Assembly (NCBI RefSeq): GCF_007992075.1 | Contig: NZ_BJZO01000043.1 | Location: 1-36,451 of the forward strand | Direction: 5' to 3' | Origin: Pararhodospirillum oryzae | GTDB lineage: Bacteria; Pseudomonadota; Alphaproteobacteria; Rhodospirillales; Rhodospirillaceae | Length of the DNA stretch: 36,451 bases | Shown: positions 1 through 8,834 of the stretch, one piece after another | How positions within the stretch are numbered: position 1 is the stretch's first letter | Layout: every line of letters begins with the position of its first letter | Translations under genes and position numbers: made by a program | Notes under the pieces: model-generated | What the model was told of the DNA's origin: nothing | Database searches by the model: none | What the model saw: the letters and a program-made list of their open reading frames with translations, nothing else

Positions 1-15
1 GAAATTTATAGAATT

Positions 16-62
16 AGACTGAAACTGGGCCAACTTGACTCAAGTTGATCCAGTTTCAGTCT
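16..62. repeat. 47-bp near-perfect palindrome downstream of lexA
   Basis: The arms AGACTGAAACTGG (16-28) and CCAGTTTCAGTCT (50-62) are exact inverted copies. Inside them CAACTTGA (31-38) and TCAAGTTG (40-47) also pair around the single base 39. Only positions 29/49 and 30/48 do not form Watson-Crick pairs. It lies past the lexA stop, so it could fold as a strong hairpin in the lexA 3' tail, or be an intergenic palindromic repeat unit. The structure is directly visible; its role is inferred. Confidence 0.8.
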
Positions 63-63
63 G

Positions 64-101
64 GAGCGCATTCCAATCAAAACGGATCAGCGAATGCGCT
101 C
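64..101. repeat. 10-bp inverted repeat next to the palindrome
   Basis: GAGCGCATTC (64-73) and GAATGCGCTC (92-101) are perfect inverted copies around an 18-base loop. It begins one base after the 16-62 palindrome, and T-rich DNA follows on the plus strand. The layout resembles short palindromic intergenic repeats common in alphaproteobacterial genomes, or a terminator region. Genome copy number would decide which. Confidence 0.7.
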
Positions 102-163
102 TACCTTTTTGATTTTTGGTATTTTCGGACCGCCGAAACGGTGCCATGCCGGCTGAAAATGCT

Positions 164-904
164 CTAGTACTGGCGGATCAGGCCCACCAGACGGCCTTGG
201 ATCCGCACCCGGTCGGGGCCATAGATCATTGTCTTGAAGGCCTTGTTGGCGGGTTCAAGGGCAATGGAATCTCCCTTGCGGCGCAGGCGCTTCAAGGTGG
301 CTTCCTCGTCGTCGACCAGGGCGACGATGATGCTGCCGTTCTCGGCGTTGTCGCAGCGGCGCACGACGGCAACGTCCCCGTCCAGGATGCCCGCCTCGAT
401 CATCGAAGCCCCTTCAACCCGCAAGGCGAAATGCTCGCCTCCCGGGGTGAGCATGGCGCAGGGGACCTCGACCTGGGTGGTGGTATCGGCCAGGGCGGCG
501 ATCGGCGTGCCCGCCGCGATCTTGCCCAGCAAGGGCAAGCTGAGCGCGTCGGCCCGCGCGGCTTCCCCCACCAGGGCCGCCGGCAGGCTGGGGGTAAAGT
601 CTCCCTCGATCACCCGAGGCGAGAAACGGGTGTCGGAGGAAGGCTCCGCCACAACCGGAGTCCGGGGCGCCGGGGTCTCGCAGAACTGATTTTCGGGCAG
701 GCGCAGGACTTCCAGGGCCCGGGCCCGATGGGGGAGGCGGCGCAGGAATCCGCGTTCCTCCAGCCCCTTGATCAGGCGGTGGATACCCGATTTTGATTTC
801 AGCTCAAGGGCATCGCGCATTTCATCAAACGATGGAGAGACACCGGTCGACCGCAACCGCTGATCGATGAACGAGAGCAGCATGTACTGCTTGCGCGTCA
901 GCAT
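164..904 (-). CDS. lexA: LexA repressor, self-cleaving SOS regulator
   Basis: LexA represses DNA-damage genes and cleaves itself when activated by RecA-ssDNA filaments. The 246-residue protein starts with the winged-helix DNA-binding domain (about 1-65; [10 protein letters not shown], then the [16 protein letters not shown] recognition region). A long linker follows, then the S24 peptidase domain. The cleavage bond is Ala131-Gly132 in KIAAGTP; the catalytic pair is Ser167 (GASMIEAG) and Lys205 (ATLKRL). The length is normal for alphaproteobacterial LexA, which has a longer linker than the E. coli protein. The start is supported by GGAAGGAG eight bases upstream. It follows trpC on the same strand but has its own SOS-box promoter. 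The identification is secure. Confidence 0.97.
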   Translation of the reverse strand: MLTRKQYMLLSFIDQRLRSTGVSPSFDEMRDALELKSKSGIHRLIKGLEERGFLRRLPHRARALEVLRLPENQFCETPAPRTPVVAEPSSDTRFSPRVIEGDFTPSLPAALVGEAARADALSLPLLGKIAAGTPIAALADTTTQVEVPCAMLTPGGEHFALRVEGASMIEAGILDGDVAVVRRCDNAENGSIIVALVDDEEATLKRLRRKGDSIALEPANKAFKTMIYGPDRVRIQGRLVGLIRQY

Positions 905-958
905 GGCGTCGTCTCCTTCCGTGAATCCGGCGGAACCAAACGTGAATATCAGGGAAAA

Positions 959-987
959 GTTCTAGTTTAGTTCTTCTCTCCGGTCAA
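959..987 (-). promoter_or_regulatory. lexA promoter with overlapping SOS box
   Basis: Read on the minus strand, TTGACC (982-987) and TAGAAC (959-964) are spaced by 17 bp and look like -35 and -10 elements. GTTC-N7-GTTC (959-973 as read on plus), the known alphaproteobacterial LexA operator, covers the -10 element and part of the spacer. Bound LexA would block RNA polymerase, giving autorepression. The operator is an exact consensus match; the promoter boxes are my reading. Confidence 0.85.
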
Positions 988-1022
988 GGAGAAAGCCCGC
1001 CGTTCCCCGGGGAGAACGGCGG
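985..1022 (-). terminator. Terminator of the trp genes
   Basis: A 9-bp stem, CCGCCGTTC (997-1005) with GAACGGCGG (1014-1022), has an 8-base loop. On the minus strand it is followed by GCTTTCTCC, a modest T-rich tail. It lies 19 bases after the trpC stop and just upstream of the lexA promoter, so it would separate the two units. Confidence 0.6.
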
Positions 1023-1040
1023 AAGGCCCGGATCGTCGCC

Positions 1041-1832
1041 TCAGCCGATCAGGGCCCGCACCGCCGCCCCGACATCGGGCTGGCGCATGAAGTGCTCTCC
1101 GATCAGGAAGCGTTGGGCGCCCACCGCTTGCATGCGGGCGAGATCCGCCGGCGTGCGCAAGCCGCTTTCGGCGACCAGGACCCGGTCTTGGGGCACCAGG
1201 GGGGCCAGGCGTTCGGTGGTGGCGAGATCGGTGACCAGGGTCTTGAGATTGCGGTTGTTGACGCCGATCAGGGGCGTGGTCAGGCAGGCCAGCGCCCGCT
1301 CCAGTTCCGCCTCGTCGTGCACCTCGGCCAGAACATCCATGCCGTGTTCGTGCGCGACCGCCTCGATCTCGCGCGCCCGGGCATCGTCCAGCGCCGCCAG
1401 GATCACCAAAATGGCGTCGGCGCCCATGGCACGCGCTTCCAGGACCTGCCACGGATCCACCATGAAGTCCTTGCGCAAGACGGGCAGGGCCACGGCCTCG
1501 CGCGCCGCGATCAGATAGGCGGGCGATCCCTGGAACCGGCTTTCCTCGGTCAGCACCGACAGACAGGCCGCCCCCGCCTCCTGGTAGGCCCGGGCCAGGG
1601 CCACGGGGTCGAAATCAGGGCGGATCAGCCCGGCCGAGGGCGAGGCCTTCTTGATTTCGGCGATCAGGGCCGGGCGGCCCTGGCCGGCCACCCGGGTCAG
1701 GGCGGCGGCGAACCCGCGCGGGGCCGGCGCCTCCTGGATCCGGGCTTCCAGCTCGGCCGGGGACAGGGCGCGGCGGCGTTCGTCGACACTCGCGCGGGCG
1801 GTGGCGCACAAGGCGCGCAGGGCATCACTCAC
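1041..1832 (-). CDS. trpC: Indole-3-glycerol-phosphate synthase
   Basis: The enzyme closes the ring of CdRP to give indole-3-glycerol phosphate, the fourth step from chorismate to tryptophan. The 263-residue single-domain TIM barrel carries the family signature [12 protein letters not shown] near residue 60 (catalytic Lys), VLRKDFMVD near 120 and GVNNRNL near 190. It is monofunctional, with no TrpF domain. Its ATG overlaps the trpD stop by 4 bases (ATGA), implying translational coupling. A terminator follows. In many alphaproteobacteria moaC and moeA lie between trpC and lexA; here they are absent. Confidence 0.96.
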   Translation of the reverse strand: MSDALRALCATARASVDERRRALSPAELEARIQEAPAPRGFAAALTRVAGQGRPALIAEIKKASPSAGLIRPDFDPVALARAYQEAGAACLSVLTEESRFQGSPAYLIAAREAVALPVLRKDFMVDPWQVLEARAMGADAILVILAALDDARAREIEAVAHEHGMDVLAEVHDEAELERALACLTTPLIGVNNRNLKTLVTDLATTERLAPLVPQDRVLVAESGLRTPADLARMQAVGAQRFLIGEHFMRQPDVGAAVRALIG

Positions 1833-2875
1833 AACGGGGCTCCGCCGTTGGTCAGAAGGATCAGGCGTTCCAGGGTCGAGCGGGCGGCACCGGAATCGAT
1901 GGCCCCCGCCGCCTGGGTCACGCCATCGGGAATCGCCTCGGCCCGTCCCGCCACCACCAGGGCGGCGGCGGCGTTCAACAGCACGATGTCGCGGTAGGGG
2001 CCGGGCTGGCCGTCAAGCACGGCGCGCAGGGCCTCGGCGTTGTAAGTGGGGTCGCCGCCCTTCAGGTCCTCGGGGCGGGCCAGGGGCAGGCCGGCATCGG
2101 TCGGCGACAGCCGGAAACGACGCACCGCGCCGGCCCGGTACTCGGCCACCAGGGTGTCGCCGGTGGTGGTGATTTCGTCGAGGCCGTCGGAGCCATGGAC
2201 CACCCAGGCCCGTTCGGCGCCCAGGCGCCCCAGCACCTCGGCCAGCGGCTCCAGCCATGGCTCGGCGAACACCCCCAGCACCTGGTAGCGCGCCCCGGCC
2301 GGATTGGCCAGCGGGCCCAGAAGGTTGAACACCGTGCGCGTGCCCAGTTCCACCCGCACCGGCGCCACGTGCTTCATGGCGCTGTGGTGGCGCTGGGCGA
2401 ACATGAACCCGATGCCAATCTCGCGGATGCACCGTTCGATCACCGCCATGTCGGCGTCGAGATTGACCCCCAGGGCCGCCAGCACGTCGGCGGATCCGCT
2501 TTTGGACGAGGCGGCGCGGTTGCCGTGCTTGGCGATCGGCACGCCACACGCGGCGGTCACCAGGGCGGCGGCGGTGGAAATGTTGTAGGTTCCGGCCGCG
2601 TCGCCGCCGGTTCCCACCAGGTCAAGCGCGTTCGCCGGGGCGTCGATCGGGGTTGCCTTGGCGCGCATGATGCGCGCGGCCGCGGTGATTTCCTCCACCG
2701 TTTCGCCCCGCACCCGCAACGCCATGAGAAAGGCCCCGATCTGGGCCGGGGTCGCGCCCCCGCTCATGATCGCCTCGAAGGCCCGCGTGGCGTCGGCCTC
2801 GTTCAACGGGCGGCCGGTGGCCACCATGCCGATCAGCGGCTTCAGATCGATGTCAGGGATAACCGGCGTTGTCAT
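1829..2875 (-). CDS. trpD: Anthranilate phosphoribosyltransferase
   Basis: TrpD transfers phosphoribose from PRPP to anthranilate, the second committed step of tryptophan synthesis. The 348-residue protein has the family's N-terminal helical domain, then DLVGTGGD (the PRPP pyrophosphate loop), [17 protein letters not shown] and NLLGPLANP. The start at 2875 (MTTPVIPD) is chosen because GGGGGGA stands just upstream and the length fits the family; the frame stays open for about 67 codons further upstream, but those residues do not look like TrpD. A 207-bp gap to trpG holds no recognisable gene. The stop overlaps the trpC start. Confidence 0.96.
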   Translation of the reverse strand: MTTPVIPDIDLKPLIGMVATGRPLNEADATRAFEAIMSGGATPAQIGAFLMALRVRGETVEEITAAARIMRAKATPIDAPANALDLVGTGGDAAGTYNISTAAALVTAACGVPIAKHGNRAASSKSGSADVLAALGVNLDADMAVIERCIREIGIGFMFAQRHHSAMKHVAPVRVELGTRTVFNLLGPLANPAGARYQVLGVFAEPWLEPLAEVLGRLGAERAWVVHGSDGLDEITTTGDTLVAEYRAGAVRRFRLSPTDAGLPLARPEDLKGGDPTYNAEALRAVLDGQPGPYRDIVLLNAAAALVVAGRAEAIPDGVTQAAGAIDSGAARSTLERLILLTNGGAPL

Positions 2876-3082
2876 GTTGTTCCCCCCAGAATCACGCGCC
2901 GGCGACCGGTGCCGCATCCCCCGCGACGTCGCCGCCCTTGCGCCCGTCAGTCTCGTGGCCATGCCGGCCACCTCAATACCCTTTGTTCCCAAGACCCGTG
3001 GCCCGGGCCGGCCAGGCTCGCATGCCGTTTTTCGTTTCCCTTGATCATCGTCGGACGCGATGTCCGCGCGGGGCAAGGGGCG

Positions 3083-3667
3083 TCAGGCGGATCCCTGGGT
3101 CGCGAAGGTCAGGAAATTGCGCAGCAAGGCATGCCCCCCCTCGGTTTCGATGCTTTCCGGATGGAACTGCACCCCGTGGATGGGCAGCGTTTTGTGGGAC
3201 AGGCCCATGATCAGATTGTCCGCCGTCCAGGCGGTGACCTCCAGGCAGTCGGGCAGGTCGTCGCGCCGGACCACCAGGGAATGATAGCGCGTTCCCTTGA
3301 ACGGGGCCGGCAGGCCCGCGAACACGCCGCCTCCCGCATGCTCGATCGAACAGACCTTGCCATGCATGGGGGCAGGGGCGCGCACGACCGTGCCGCCGAA
3401 AACCTGGCCGATGGTCTGGTGCCCCAGGCACACGCCCATGACGGGAACGCGGGCCTTCCCGGCTTTCTCCACCAGCTCAAGACAGATGCCGGCGCGATCG
3501 GGATCGCACGGACCAGGAGAAACCACGATGCCCTGCGGCTTCAGGCCCAGGGCTTCGTCGGCGCTGAGGGCGTCGTTGCGATGAACCACGACCTCGGCGC
3601 CCAATTCGCCCAGATAATGCCAAAGATTGTAGGTAAAGCTGTCGTAGTTGTCGATCAGCAGAAACAT
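3083..3667 (-). CDS. trpG: Anthranilate synthase glutamine amidotransferase subunit
   Basis: TrpG releases ammonia from glutamine and passes it to TrpE, which makes anthranilate from chorismate. The 194-residue class I amidotransferase starts MFLLIDNYDSFTYNLW, the typical TrpG N-terminus. The catalytic triad is Cys80 (GVCLGHQ), His169 and Glu171 (QFHPESI). The open frame runs upstream to 3937, but that part is low-complexity and unlike the family, so 3667 is the start. It could also serve folate synthesis (PabA role), as many TrpG proteins do. No trpE is in the window: upstream DNA holds the divergent copA, so trpE must be elsewhere. Confidence 0.95.
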   Translation of the reverse strand: MFLLIDNYDSFTYNLWHYLGELGAEVVVHRNDALSADEALGLKPQGIVVSPGPCDPDRAGICLELVEKAGKARVPVMGVCLGHQTIGQVFGGTVVRAPAPMHGKVCSIEHAGGGVFAGLPAPFKGTRYHSLVVRRDDLPDCLEVTAWTADNLIMGLSHKTLPIHGVQFHPESIETEGGHALLRNFLTFATQGSA

Positions 3668-3761
3668 GTCCGGCGTCCGGTCCAAGGCACAGTACGACGG
3701 GAGCGCGGGGCACGCCGGCGCGACGAGGCGAGCCCTGGCCCCCCGGCTTCCCCGGGCCGTC

Positions 3762-3790
3762 AGAGTGCCGCTCCCGGGTGCGGGCGTCAA
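3762..3790 (-). promoter_or_regulatory. Candidate sigma-70-type promoter for trpG-trpD-trpC
   Basis: On the minus strand TTGACG (3785-3790) and CACTCT (3762-3767) are 17 bp apart. Start of transcription would be near 3755, leaving a leader of about 88 bases before trpG. I found no Trp-codon leader peptide or clear attenuator hairpins. The rest of the 308-bp divergent spacer (3668-3975) holds no gene that I can support and no recognisable CueR-type operator for copA. Confidence 0.35.
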
Positions 3791-3975
3791 GCATCGTGGC
3801 ATCCGTTTCGCACCCGCGAGTGGCGGGGGAACCGAGACCGTTGCGTGCACGGACCGGGCCGCCTTACCTGAAGGGGGCGCCTGCGTTTCCCTTGGCCGGT
3901 TTTTCCTTTGGTGGCGCCGGGTTCCGGCCCTTGCCATCCTTGTTCCTTCCCTGGAATGAAAAGGGGTTAGAGTCC

Positions 3976-6246
3976 ATGACCCACGACACGACCGCTTCCT
4001 CCGGCGGGAGTCCGGTTGATCTGGTCATCACCGGCATGAGCTGCGCCGCGTGCGCCTCCCGTCTGGAACGGGTCCTGGGGCGGGTGCCTGGCGTGCGCGA
4101 GGCCAGCGTCAACCTGGCGACCGAGCGCGCCCGGGTGCGCATCGATGGTGGCGAGGCCCGGATGGACGATCTGGTCGTGGCGGTGAGCCGGGCCGGCTTC
4201 GGGGCCCATCCGGTGCCCGACCCGTCAAGCCGTCCGGAGGGGTCTGCCTCCGACGGCGGCGCGCTGGGCGAAACCCTGGTGCTGGGCCTGGCGGTGGCTT
4301 TGAGCCTCCCCTTGCTGTGGGACATGATCGCCCACATGAGCGGTCTGCCCGGGCGGGTGCCTCCCGGCTGGCAGCTGATCCTGGCCACGGTGATCCAGTT
4401 CGGGCCGGGCCTGCGCTTCTACGGGGGCGCCTGGAAGGCCCTGCGCAACGGATCGGGCACCATGGACACCCTGGTGGCCCTGGGCACCTCGGCCGCCTAC
4501 GGTCTGTCGGCGTTCCGGGTTCTGGGGGGGAGCGCCGGGGCCGGGCTTTATTTCGAGGGCGCGGCGGTGGTCATTACCCTGGTCTTGCTGGGCAAGACCC
4601 TGGAGCGCCGCGCGCGTCGCGCCGCCGCCTCGGCGATCCGCGCGCTCATGGCCCTGCGCCCCGCCCTGGCTCATCGCGAGGTGGACGGGCGCATCGAGGA
4701 CGTGCCGGTGGAACGCCTGCGTCCGGGGGACAAGGTGATCGTGCGCCCGGGCGAGGCGCTGCCCGCCGACGGGGTGGTGGAAACCGGCGAGGCGGCGGTG
4801 GACGAAAGCCTGATCACCGGCGAAAGCCTGCCCGTGGCCCGCGCGCCCGGTGCCCGGGTCATCGGGGGCGCCGTGGTGCTGGATGGCGCCCTCGCCGTGC
4901 GCGTGGAGGCCACGGGCGAGAACGCGACGCTGGCGCGCATCATTCGCCTGGTGGAAGCGGCGCAGGCGGCCAAGGCCCCGGTGCAGGCCCTGGCCGACCG
5001 GGTGGCCCAGGTGTTCGTGCCCGCCGTCATTTTCATCGCGGGCGTGACCGGGCTGGTCTGGGGCGTGGGCCTGGGCGAAACCGAAACCGCGCTCACGGCC
5101 GCGATTTCCGTGCTGGTCGTCGCCTGCCCGTGCGCGCTGGGCCTTGCCACCCCCACCGCCTTGATGGTGGGCACCGGAGTCGCCGCCCGGCGGGGCATCC
5201 TGATCCGCGACGCGGGGGCCCTGGAACAGGCCCATCGGGTGCGAACGATCGTGTTCGACAAGACCGGAACCCTGACCCTGGGCCGGCCGGTGCTGACCCG
5301 GATTGTTCAAGATCCCGGAGCGATGGAAGGAACCGGGCTGGACGAGGACGCCCTTCTGGCCCTGGCCGCCGCCGCGCAGCAGGGCAGCGCCCACCCCCTG
5401 GCCCATGCCCTGCGCGACGGAGCCGACGCCCGCGCCTTGTCCCTCACCCTGGCCGAGGAGGTCGAAACCCGACCCGGGCAGGGGGTCCGGGCCCGGGTTG
5501 GCGCGTGGCGGGTGGCCCTGGGCAGTCGCGCCTTCATGGACACCCTGGGCATCGCCCGCGAGAGCCTGGAACACGCGGCCCGGACCTTGGAGGAACAAGG
5601 AGCGTCGGCGGTGTGGATGGCCCTGGCTCCGGCCGCGCTCCCCCGGGCCGGGCGCGAAGGCACGCCGATGCGGGGTGTCGCGGTGCTGGGGCTGGCCGAT
5701 CCGCCCCGTCCGGGGGCCGCGCAGGCGATTGCCCATCTCAAGACCCTGGGCTTGCGTCCGATCCTGCTCACCGGGGATGCCGAGCGGGTGGCGGCGGCGA
5801 TCGGCGCGCGCCTGGGCCTGGAGGAACGCTTCGCCGAGGTTCCCCCGGAGGGCAAGGCCCGGGTGATCGCCGATCTGCGCCGGGCCGGCACCGGGGTGGC
5901 CATGGTCGGCGATGGCGTGAACGACGCCCCCGCCCTGGCCGAGGCCGACGTGGGCATCGCCATGGGCACCGGTGCCGACGCCGCCTTGGAAACCGCCGGC
6001 ATGACCTTGATGCGCTCCGATCCCTCGTTGCTGCCCGAGGCCCTGGCCCTGTCGCGGGCCACGGTGCAACGGATCCGACTCAACCTTGCCTGGGCGTTCG
6101 CGTATAACATCATTGCCCTGCCGCTGGCCGCGGCCGGGCTGCTGTCGCCCATGATCGCCGGTGCGGCCATGGCCATGTCAAGTGTATCTGTGGTCGCAAG
6201 CTCGCTTATGTTGCGTCGGTGGCGGCCCAATTGGATGGGATCATGA
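3976..6246 (+). CDS. copA: Cu+-exporting P1B-type ATPase
   Basis: This inner-membrane pump exports cuprous ions using ATP. The 756-residue protein (start at 3976, after AAGGGG) has one N-terminal heavy-metal domain with GMSCAAC (Cys23, Cys26), then several membrane segments. Next come the actuator motif (D)ESLITGES, the CPC ion-binding motif (384-386) that marks Cu+/Ag+ pumps, the phosphorylation motif DKTGT with Asp428, an HP motif (SAHPLAHAL) and GDGVNDAPALAEADV near the C-terminus. An upstream in-frame extension to 3778 lacks family similarity. The stop overlaps the next gene's start (ATGA). A copZ chaperone gene lies 2.4 kb downstream, on the far side of a deacetylase gene. Metal specificity is inferred from CPC and family knowledge. 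Confidence 0.93.
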   Translation: MTHDTTASSGGSPVDLVITGMSCAACASRLERVLGRVPGVREASVNLATERARVRIDGGEARMDDLVVAVSRAGFGAHPVPDPSSRPEGSASDGGALGETLVLGLAVALSLPLLWDMIAHMSGLPGRVPPGWQLILATVIQFGPGLRFYGGAWKALRNGSGTMDTLVALGTSAAYGLSAFRVLGGSAGAGLYFEGAAVVITLVLLGKTLERRARRAAASAIRALMALRPALAHREVDGRIEDVPVERLRPGDKVIVRPGEALPADGVVETGEAAVDESLITGESLPVARAPGARVIGGAVVLDGALAVRVEATGENATLARIIRLVEAAQAAKAPVQALADRVAQVFVPAVIFIAGVTGLVWGVGLGETETALTAAISVLVVACPCALGLATPTALMVGTGVAARRGILIRDAGALEQAHRVRTIVFDKTGTLTLGRPVLTRIVQDPGAMEGTGLDEDALLALAAAAQQGSAHPLAHALRDGADARALSLTLAEEVETRPGQGVRARVGAWRVALGSRAFMDTLGIARESLEHAARTLEEQGASAVWMALAPAALPRAGREGTPMRGVAVLGLADPPRPGAAQAIAHLKTLGLRPILLTGDAERVAAAIGARLGLEERFAEVPPEGKARVIADLRRAGTGVAMVGDGVNDAPALAEADVGIAMGTGADAALETAGMTLMRSDPSLLPEALALSRATVQRIRLNLAWAFAYNIIALPLAAAGLLSPMIAGAAMAMSSVSVVASSLMLRRWRPNWMGS

Positions 6247-8561
6247 TTACACCCGAGGATGTCGGTCGCCAGGGGCCCCTGGATCGCTTTGCCCTGTTCG
6301 TGGCCGGCCTGTCTCCCATAACCCTGGTCGTGGTGGTCGTCGCCACCCTGGCCGTGGGCGTTGGCGGCGGGTTGGCCTTGGGGCTTTATTTCTTCCAGGG
6401 CTCCGGAGCCGGGACGGGGCATCCGGCCGGGGCAACCGGCGCCGCGCCTTCCTCGGGATCCAGGGAGATGGCCCAGGCCCGTCCGGCGCCCGTGCGTCCC
6501 GATCCCGCCGACCAGTACCGACCGCCGCCCCTGCCGGGGCCGGCGCCGCTGTCGCCTCCCGACACCCGGGCCCTGATGGCATCGTTTCCGCCCGCCGTGA
6601 AAGAGCCCGAGCCAAAACCAGAAGACAAGACCGCTTCGGTTGCGCCTCCCGCGCCCCCGCTGGAGGCGAAGCCCGAGGCCGTGCCCGAGGCCGTGCCCGA
6701 GGCCGTGGTTGTCGCGCCGCCGTCCAAGGCCGCTCCGCCGGATGGGCCGAAGCCGCCGGACGGGGCTCCGGCCGCGCCGGGCGCGCTGGCCCTGGCCGCG
6801 CCTTTGGTGCCACCAACGCCGGCCCCGGCGTCCGTGCCCGGCTCGCCGCCGGTTCCGGCCAAGGAGCCCGTTCCCGCGCCCCAGGCCCGCGCCCCCGACG
6901 CTTCCCCCGCTGACCGGCCTCGCCCCGACGTTCATGCTTCTCCGAACGGGCAGGCCATTACCCCGGCCGGGGAGGGGGAGACCGTCGCGCGCGCCACCGG
7001 CGACGCGGCCCAGGCCCCCAAGCCTCCCGCCCGCCCCGCCGCCCCGGCCGTGGTGTTCGCCGTGGACGTGACCCCGGCCCCGCCGCCCCCGGATCCGTCC
7101 GAGGTGGCCGTGGTGGTGGCGCCCCCGGCGGCCCCGGTCCCCGTGCCGGCCAGCGAGCCGGCTCCCCCTTCGGGGCCGGCGTCCTCCGCGCCCCTGGCGC
7201 CGATCCCCGATACCAAGCCCACCAGCGGCGTGCCGCCGGTCGCGGGCGGGGCGGGGCAGGCTCCACGCTTTTCCATCCTGGCGCCGGTCGAGCAGTTGCG
7301 CGCCTCGCTTGAGGACATGAAGGCGGCGGCGCCTTCTCGCGACGAGGCGGCCGGGTCCAACCCCGGGCCCGACCAGGGGAAGGCGCCCGCGGAAGCGGCG
7401 GAACCCCCGGCGGCGTCGGCGCCGCCCCCGGACGTCTCCCCTCCCACGCCCCAGGCCGGAGAAGCGGCGCCGTCGCCGGTACTCGAAGCCGCGCACCGGC
7501 CGGTGCCACCGCCGCCCCCCATGCCGCCGGCGCGCTGGCATGCCCATGCCCAGCCGCAGGCCCCGCAGGAGGCTGTTGTCGTCGCCACGGTTCCGGCTCC
7601 GGCTCCGGCAGCGGCGACCAGCGGGCCCGAGCCGGCCTCCGCGCCGCCGCCCTCCATTCTGGCCGCCCCCCTGGGCTCCGATTCCTTGCTGGTTTCCTCG
7701 GGAGGGGATGGCCATGTCCTGGAGGAAGGCCTGTCGGGCGAGGTCCATGATCCCGACAAAAGCCGCCCGGTCGCGTTGCCGGCCGATCTGCCGCGCTTTC
7801 CCGTGGTCACGCCCCATGGTCCGGGGGGACCGGCCTGGCGGGCCAACGCCGTGCCCGCCGGGGCGTGGCATCCCCCGGCCATCGCCGTCGTGATCGATGA
7901 CCTGGGGCTGGATCGCCCGCGAACCCGCGCCGTCACCGCGCTGTCGGGGCCGGTGACCATGGCCTTCCTGCCTTATGCCGAGTCCTTGCCCGATCAGATG
8001 AAGGCCGGGCGCCAGAATGGGCACGAGCTGCTGATTCACATGCCCATGGAGCCGCAGAACAGCCACATCTCCCCCGGCCCCGATGCCCTGACCACCGATC
8101 TGGGCGACGCCGAGATCCTGGCCCGGGTGCGCCGCAACCTGGACCGGGGAGTCGGCTTCGTGGGGATCAACAATCACATGGGCAGCCGGTTCACCGCCGA
8201 TCCCCGGCGCATGTCGGTGGTGATCGGGGAACTCAAACGGCGTGGCCTGCTGTGGCTGGATTCCGTGACCTCGCCGCGCACCGTGGGGCAGGCAGTGGCC
8301 GCCGCCGCCGGCGTGCCCCATGCCGGGCGCTCGGTGTTCCTCGACAACGTGCCCGAACGCGGCGCCGTGGACCGCCAGCTGGCCAGCCTGGAAACCGCCG
8401 CGCGGCGCAACGGCGTGGCCATCGGCATTGGCCATCCCAAGGATGCCACCATCGAGGCCCTGCGTGCCTGGCTGCCCACCCTGGCCAAGAAAGGAATCAC
8501 CCTGGTGCCGGTCAGCGCCTTGATGCACGAAGGGGATGAAACGGTGGCGCGGCGGATGTAA
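6243..8561 (+). CDS. Divergent polysaccharide deacetylase (YibQ type) with a long proline-rich stalk
   Basis: The start ATG at 6243 overlaps the copA stop; a GTG at 6219 is an alternative. The 772-residue protein has a membrane anchor (about 20-55), then roughly 460 residues rich in Pro, Ala, Glu and Val, then a NodB-like barrel of the divergent polysaccharide deacetylase family (PF04748) from about 545 to 770. Motifs of that family are visible: AVVIDDLGLD with the metal-binding Asp pair, LLIHMPMEP and NNHMGSRFT. Relatives are near 250-400 residues, so the stalk is unusually long. The enzyme probably acts in the periplasm on a glycan; the true substrate of this family is not established. The position after copA suggests co-transcription rather than a copper role. 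Confidence 0.85.
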   Translation: MITPEDVGRQGPLDRFALFVAGLSPITLVVVVVATLAVGVGGGLALGLYFFQGSGAGTGHPAGATGAAPSSGSREMAQARPAPVRPDPADQYRPPPLPGPAPLSPPDTRALMASFPPAVKEPEPKPEDKTASVAPPAPPLEAKPEAVPEAVPEAVVVAPPSKAAPPDGPKPPDGAPAAPGALALAAPLVPPTPAPASVPGSPPVPAKEPVPAPQARAPDASPADRPRPDVHASPNGQAITPAGEGETVARATGDAAQAPKPPARPAAPAVVFAVDVTPAPPPPDPSEVAVVVAPPAAPVPVPASEPAPPSGPASSAPLAPIPDTKPTSGVPPVAGGAGQAPRFSILAPVEQLRASLEDMKAAAPSRDEAAGSNPGPDQGKAPAEAAEPPAASAPPPDVSPPTPQAGEAAPSPVLEAAHRPVPPPPPMPPARWHAHAQPQAPQEAVVVATVPAPAPAAATSGPEPASAPPPSILAAPLGSDSLLVSSGGDGHVLEEGLSGEVHDPDKSRPVALPADLPRFPVVTPHGPGGPAWRANAVPAGAWHPPAIAVVIDDLGLDRPRTRAVTALSGPVTMAFLPYAESLPDQMKAGRQNGHELLIHMPMEPQNSHISPGPDALTTDLGDAEILARVRRNLDRGVGFVGINNHMGSRFTADPRRMSVVIGELKRRGLLWLDSVTSPRTVGQAVAAAAGVPHAGRSVFLDNVPERGAVDRQLASLETAARRNGVAIGIGHPKDATIEALRAWLPTLAKKGITLVPVSALMHEGDETVARRM
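6672..6707 (+). repeat. Three tandem 12-bp repeats in the deacetylase stalk
   Basis: CCCGAGGCCGTG occurs three times in direct succession (6672, 6684, 6696) and encodes PEAV three times. It preserves the frame, so copy-number change would only alter stalk length. Confidence 0.85.
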
Positions 8562-8630
8562 ACCCCATGGTGCGTGCAAACGGACCAGGGGCATGGTTCC
8601 TCCTGATCGCAAGCAAAAGGATGCAACGAC

Positions 8631-8834
8631 ATGACCGAGCAGATTTTTTCCGTTGAAGGCATGACCTGTGGCGGCTGCGTCGCCAGTGTGGAACGCGCCA
8701 TTTTACGGGTGGTTCCCCAGGCCCGGGTCACGGTTGAACTGGACAGCGGCAGGGTCGGCGTGACCCCGCCCGGGGATGCCCTGGCGATCTGCGACGCGGT
8801 CGAGGCGGCCGGGTTCGGATGCAAGGCCGCCTGA
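8631..8834 (+). CDS. copZ: CopZ-like copper chaperone (heavy-metal-associated domain)
   Basis: A 67-residue single HMA (ferredoxin-like) domain. The metal site is GMTCGGC (residues 10-16), with the pattern MxCxxC that binds Cu+. The chaperone would pass copper to the N-terminal domain of CopA. AAAGGATG precedes the ATG. It sits in the same direction as copA but separated from it by the deacetylase gene. The last codons and stop fall inside a 26-bp tandem duplication. A mercury-binding (MerP) role is less likely given the copA neighbour and the absence of a signal peptide. Confidence 0.85.
   Translation: MTEQIFSVEGMTCGGCVASVERAILRVVPQARVTVELDSGRVGVTPPGDALAICDAVEAAGFGCKAA

Noticed and set aside
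2195-3871. Long open frame on plus opposite trpD and trpG
   Set aside because: It is a GC-rich shadow frame; the minus-strand genes have complete catalytic motifs.
6219-6242. GTG start for the deacetylase
   Set aside because: The ATG at 6243 forms the classic ATGA overlap with the copA stop and keeps the membrane anchor.
5307-8612. 1101-codon minus-strand frame under copA and the deacetylase
   Set aside because: Low-complexity Arg/Gly shadow with no domain; the plus strand carries conserved motifs throughout.
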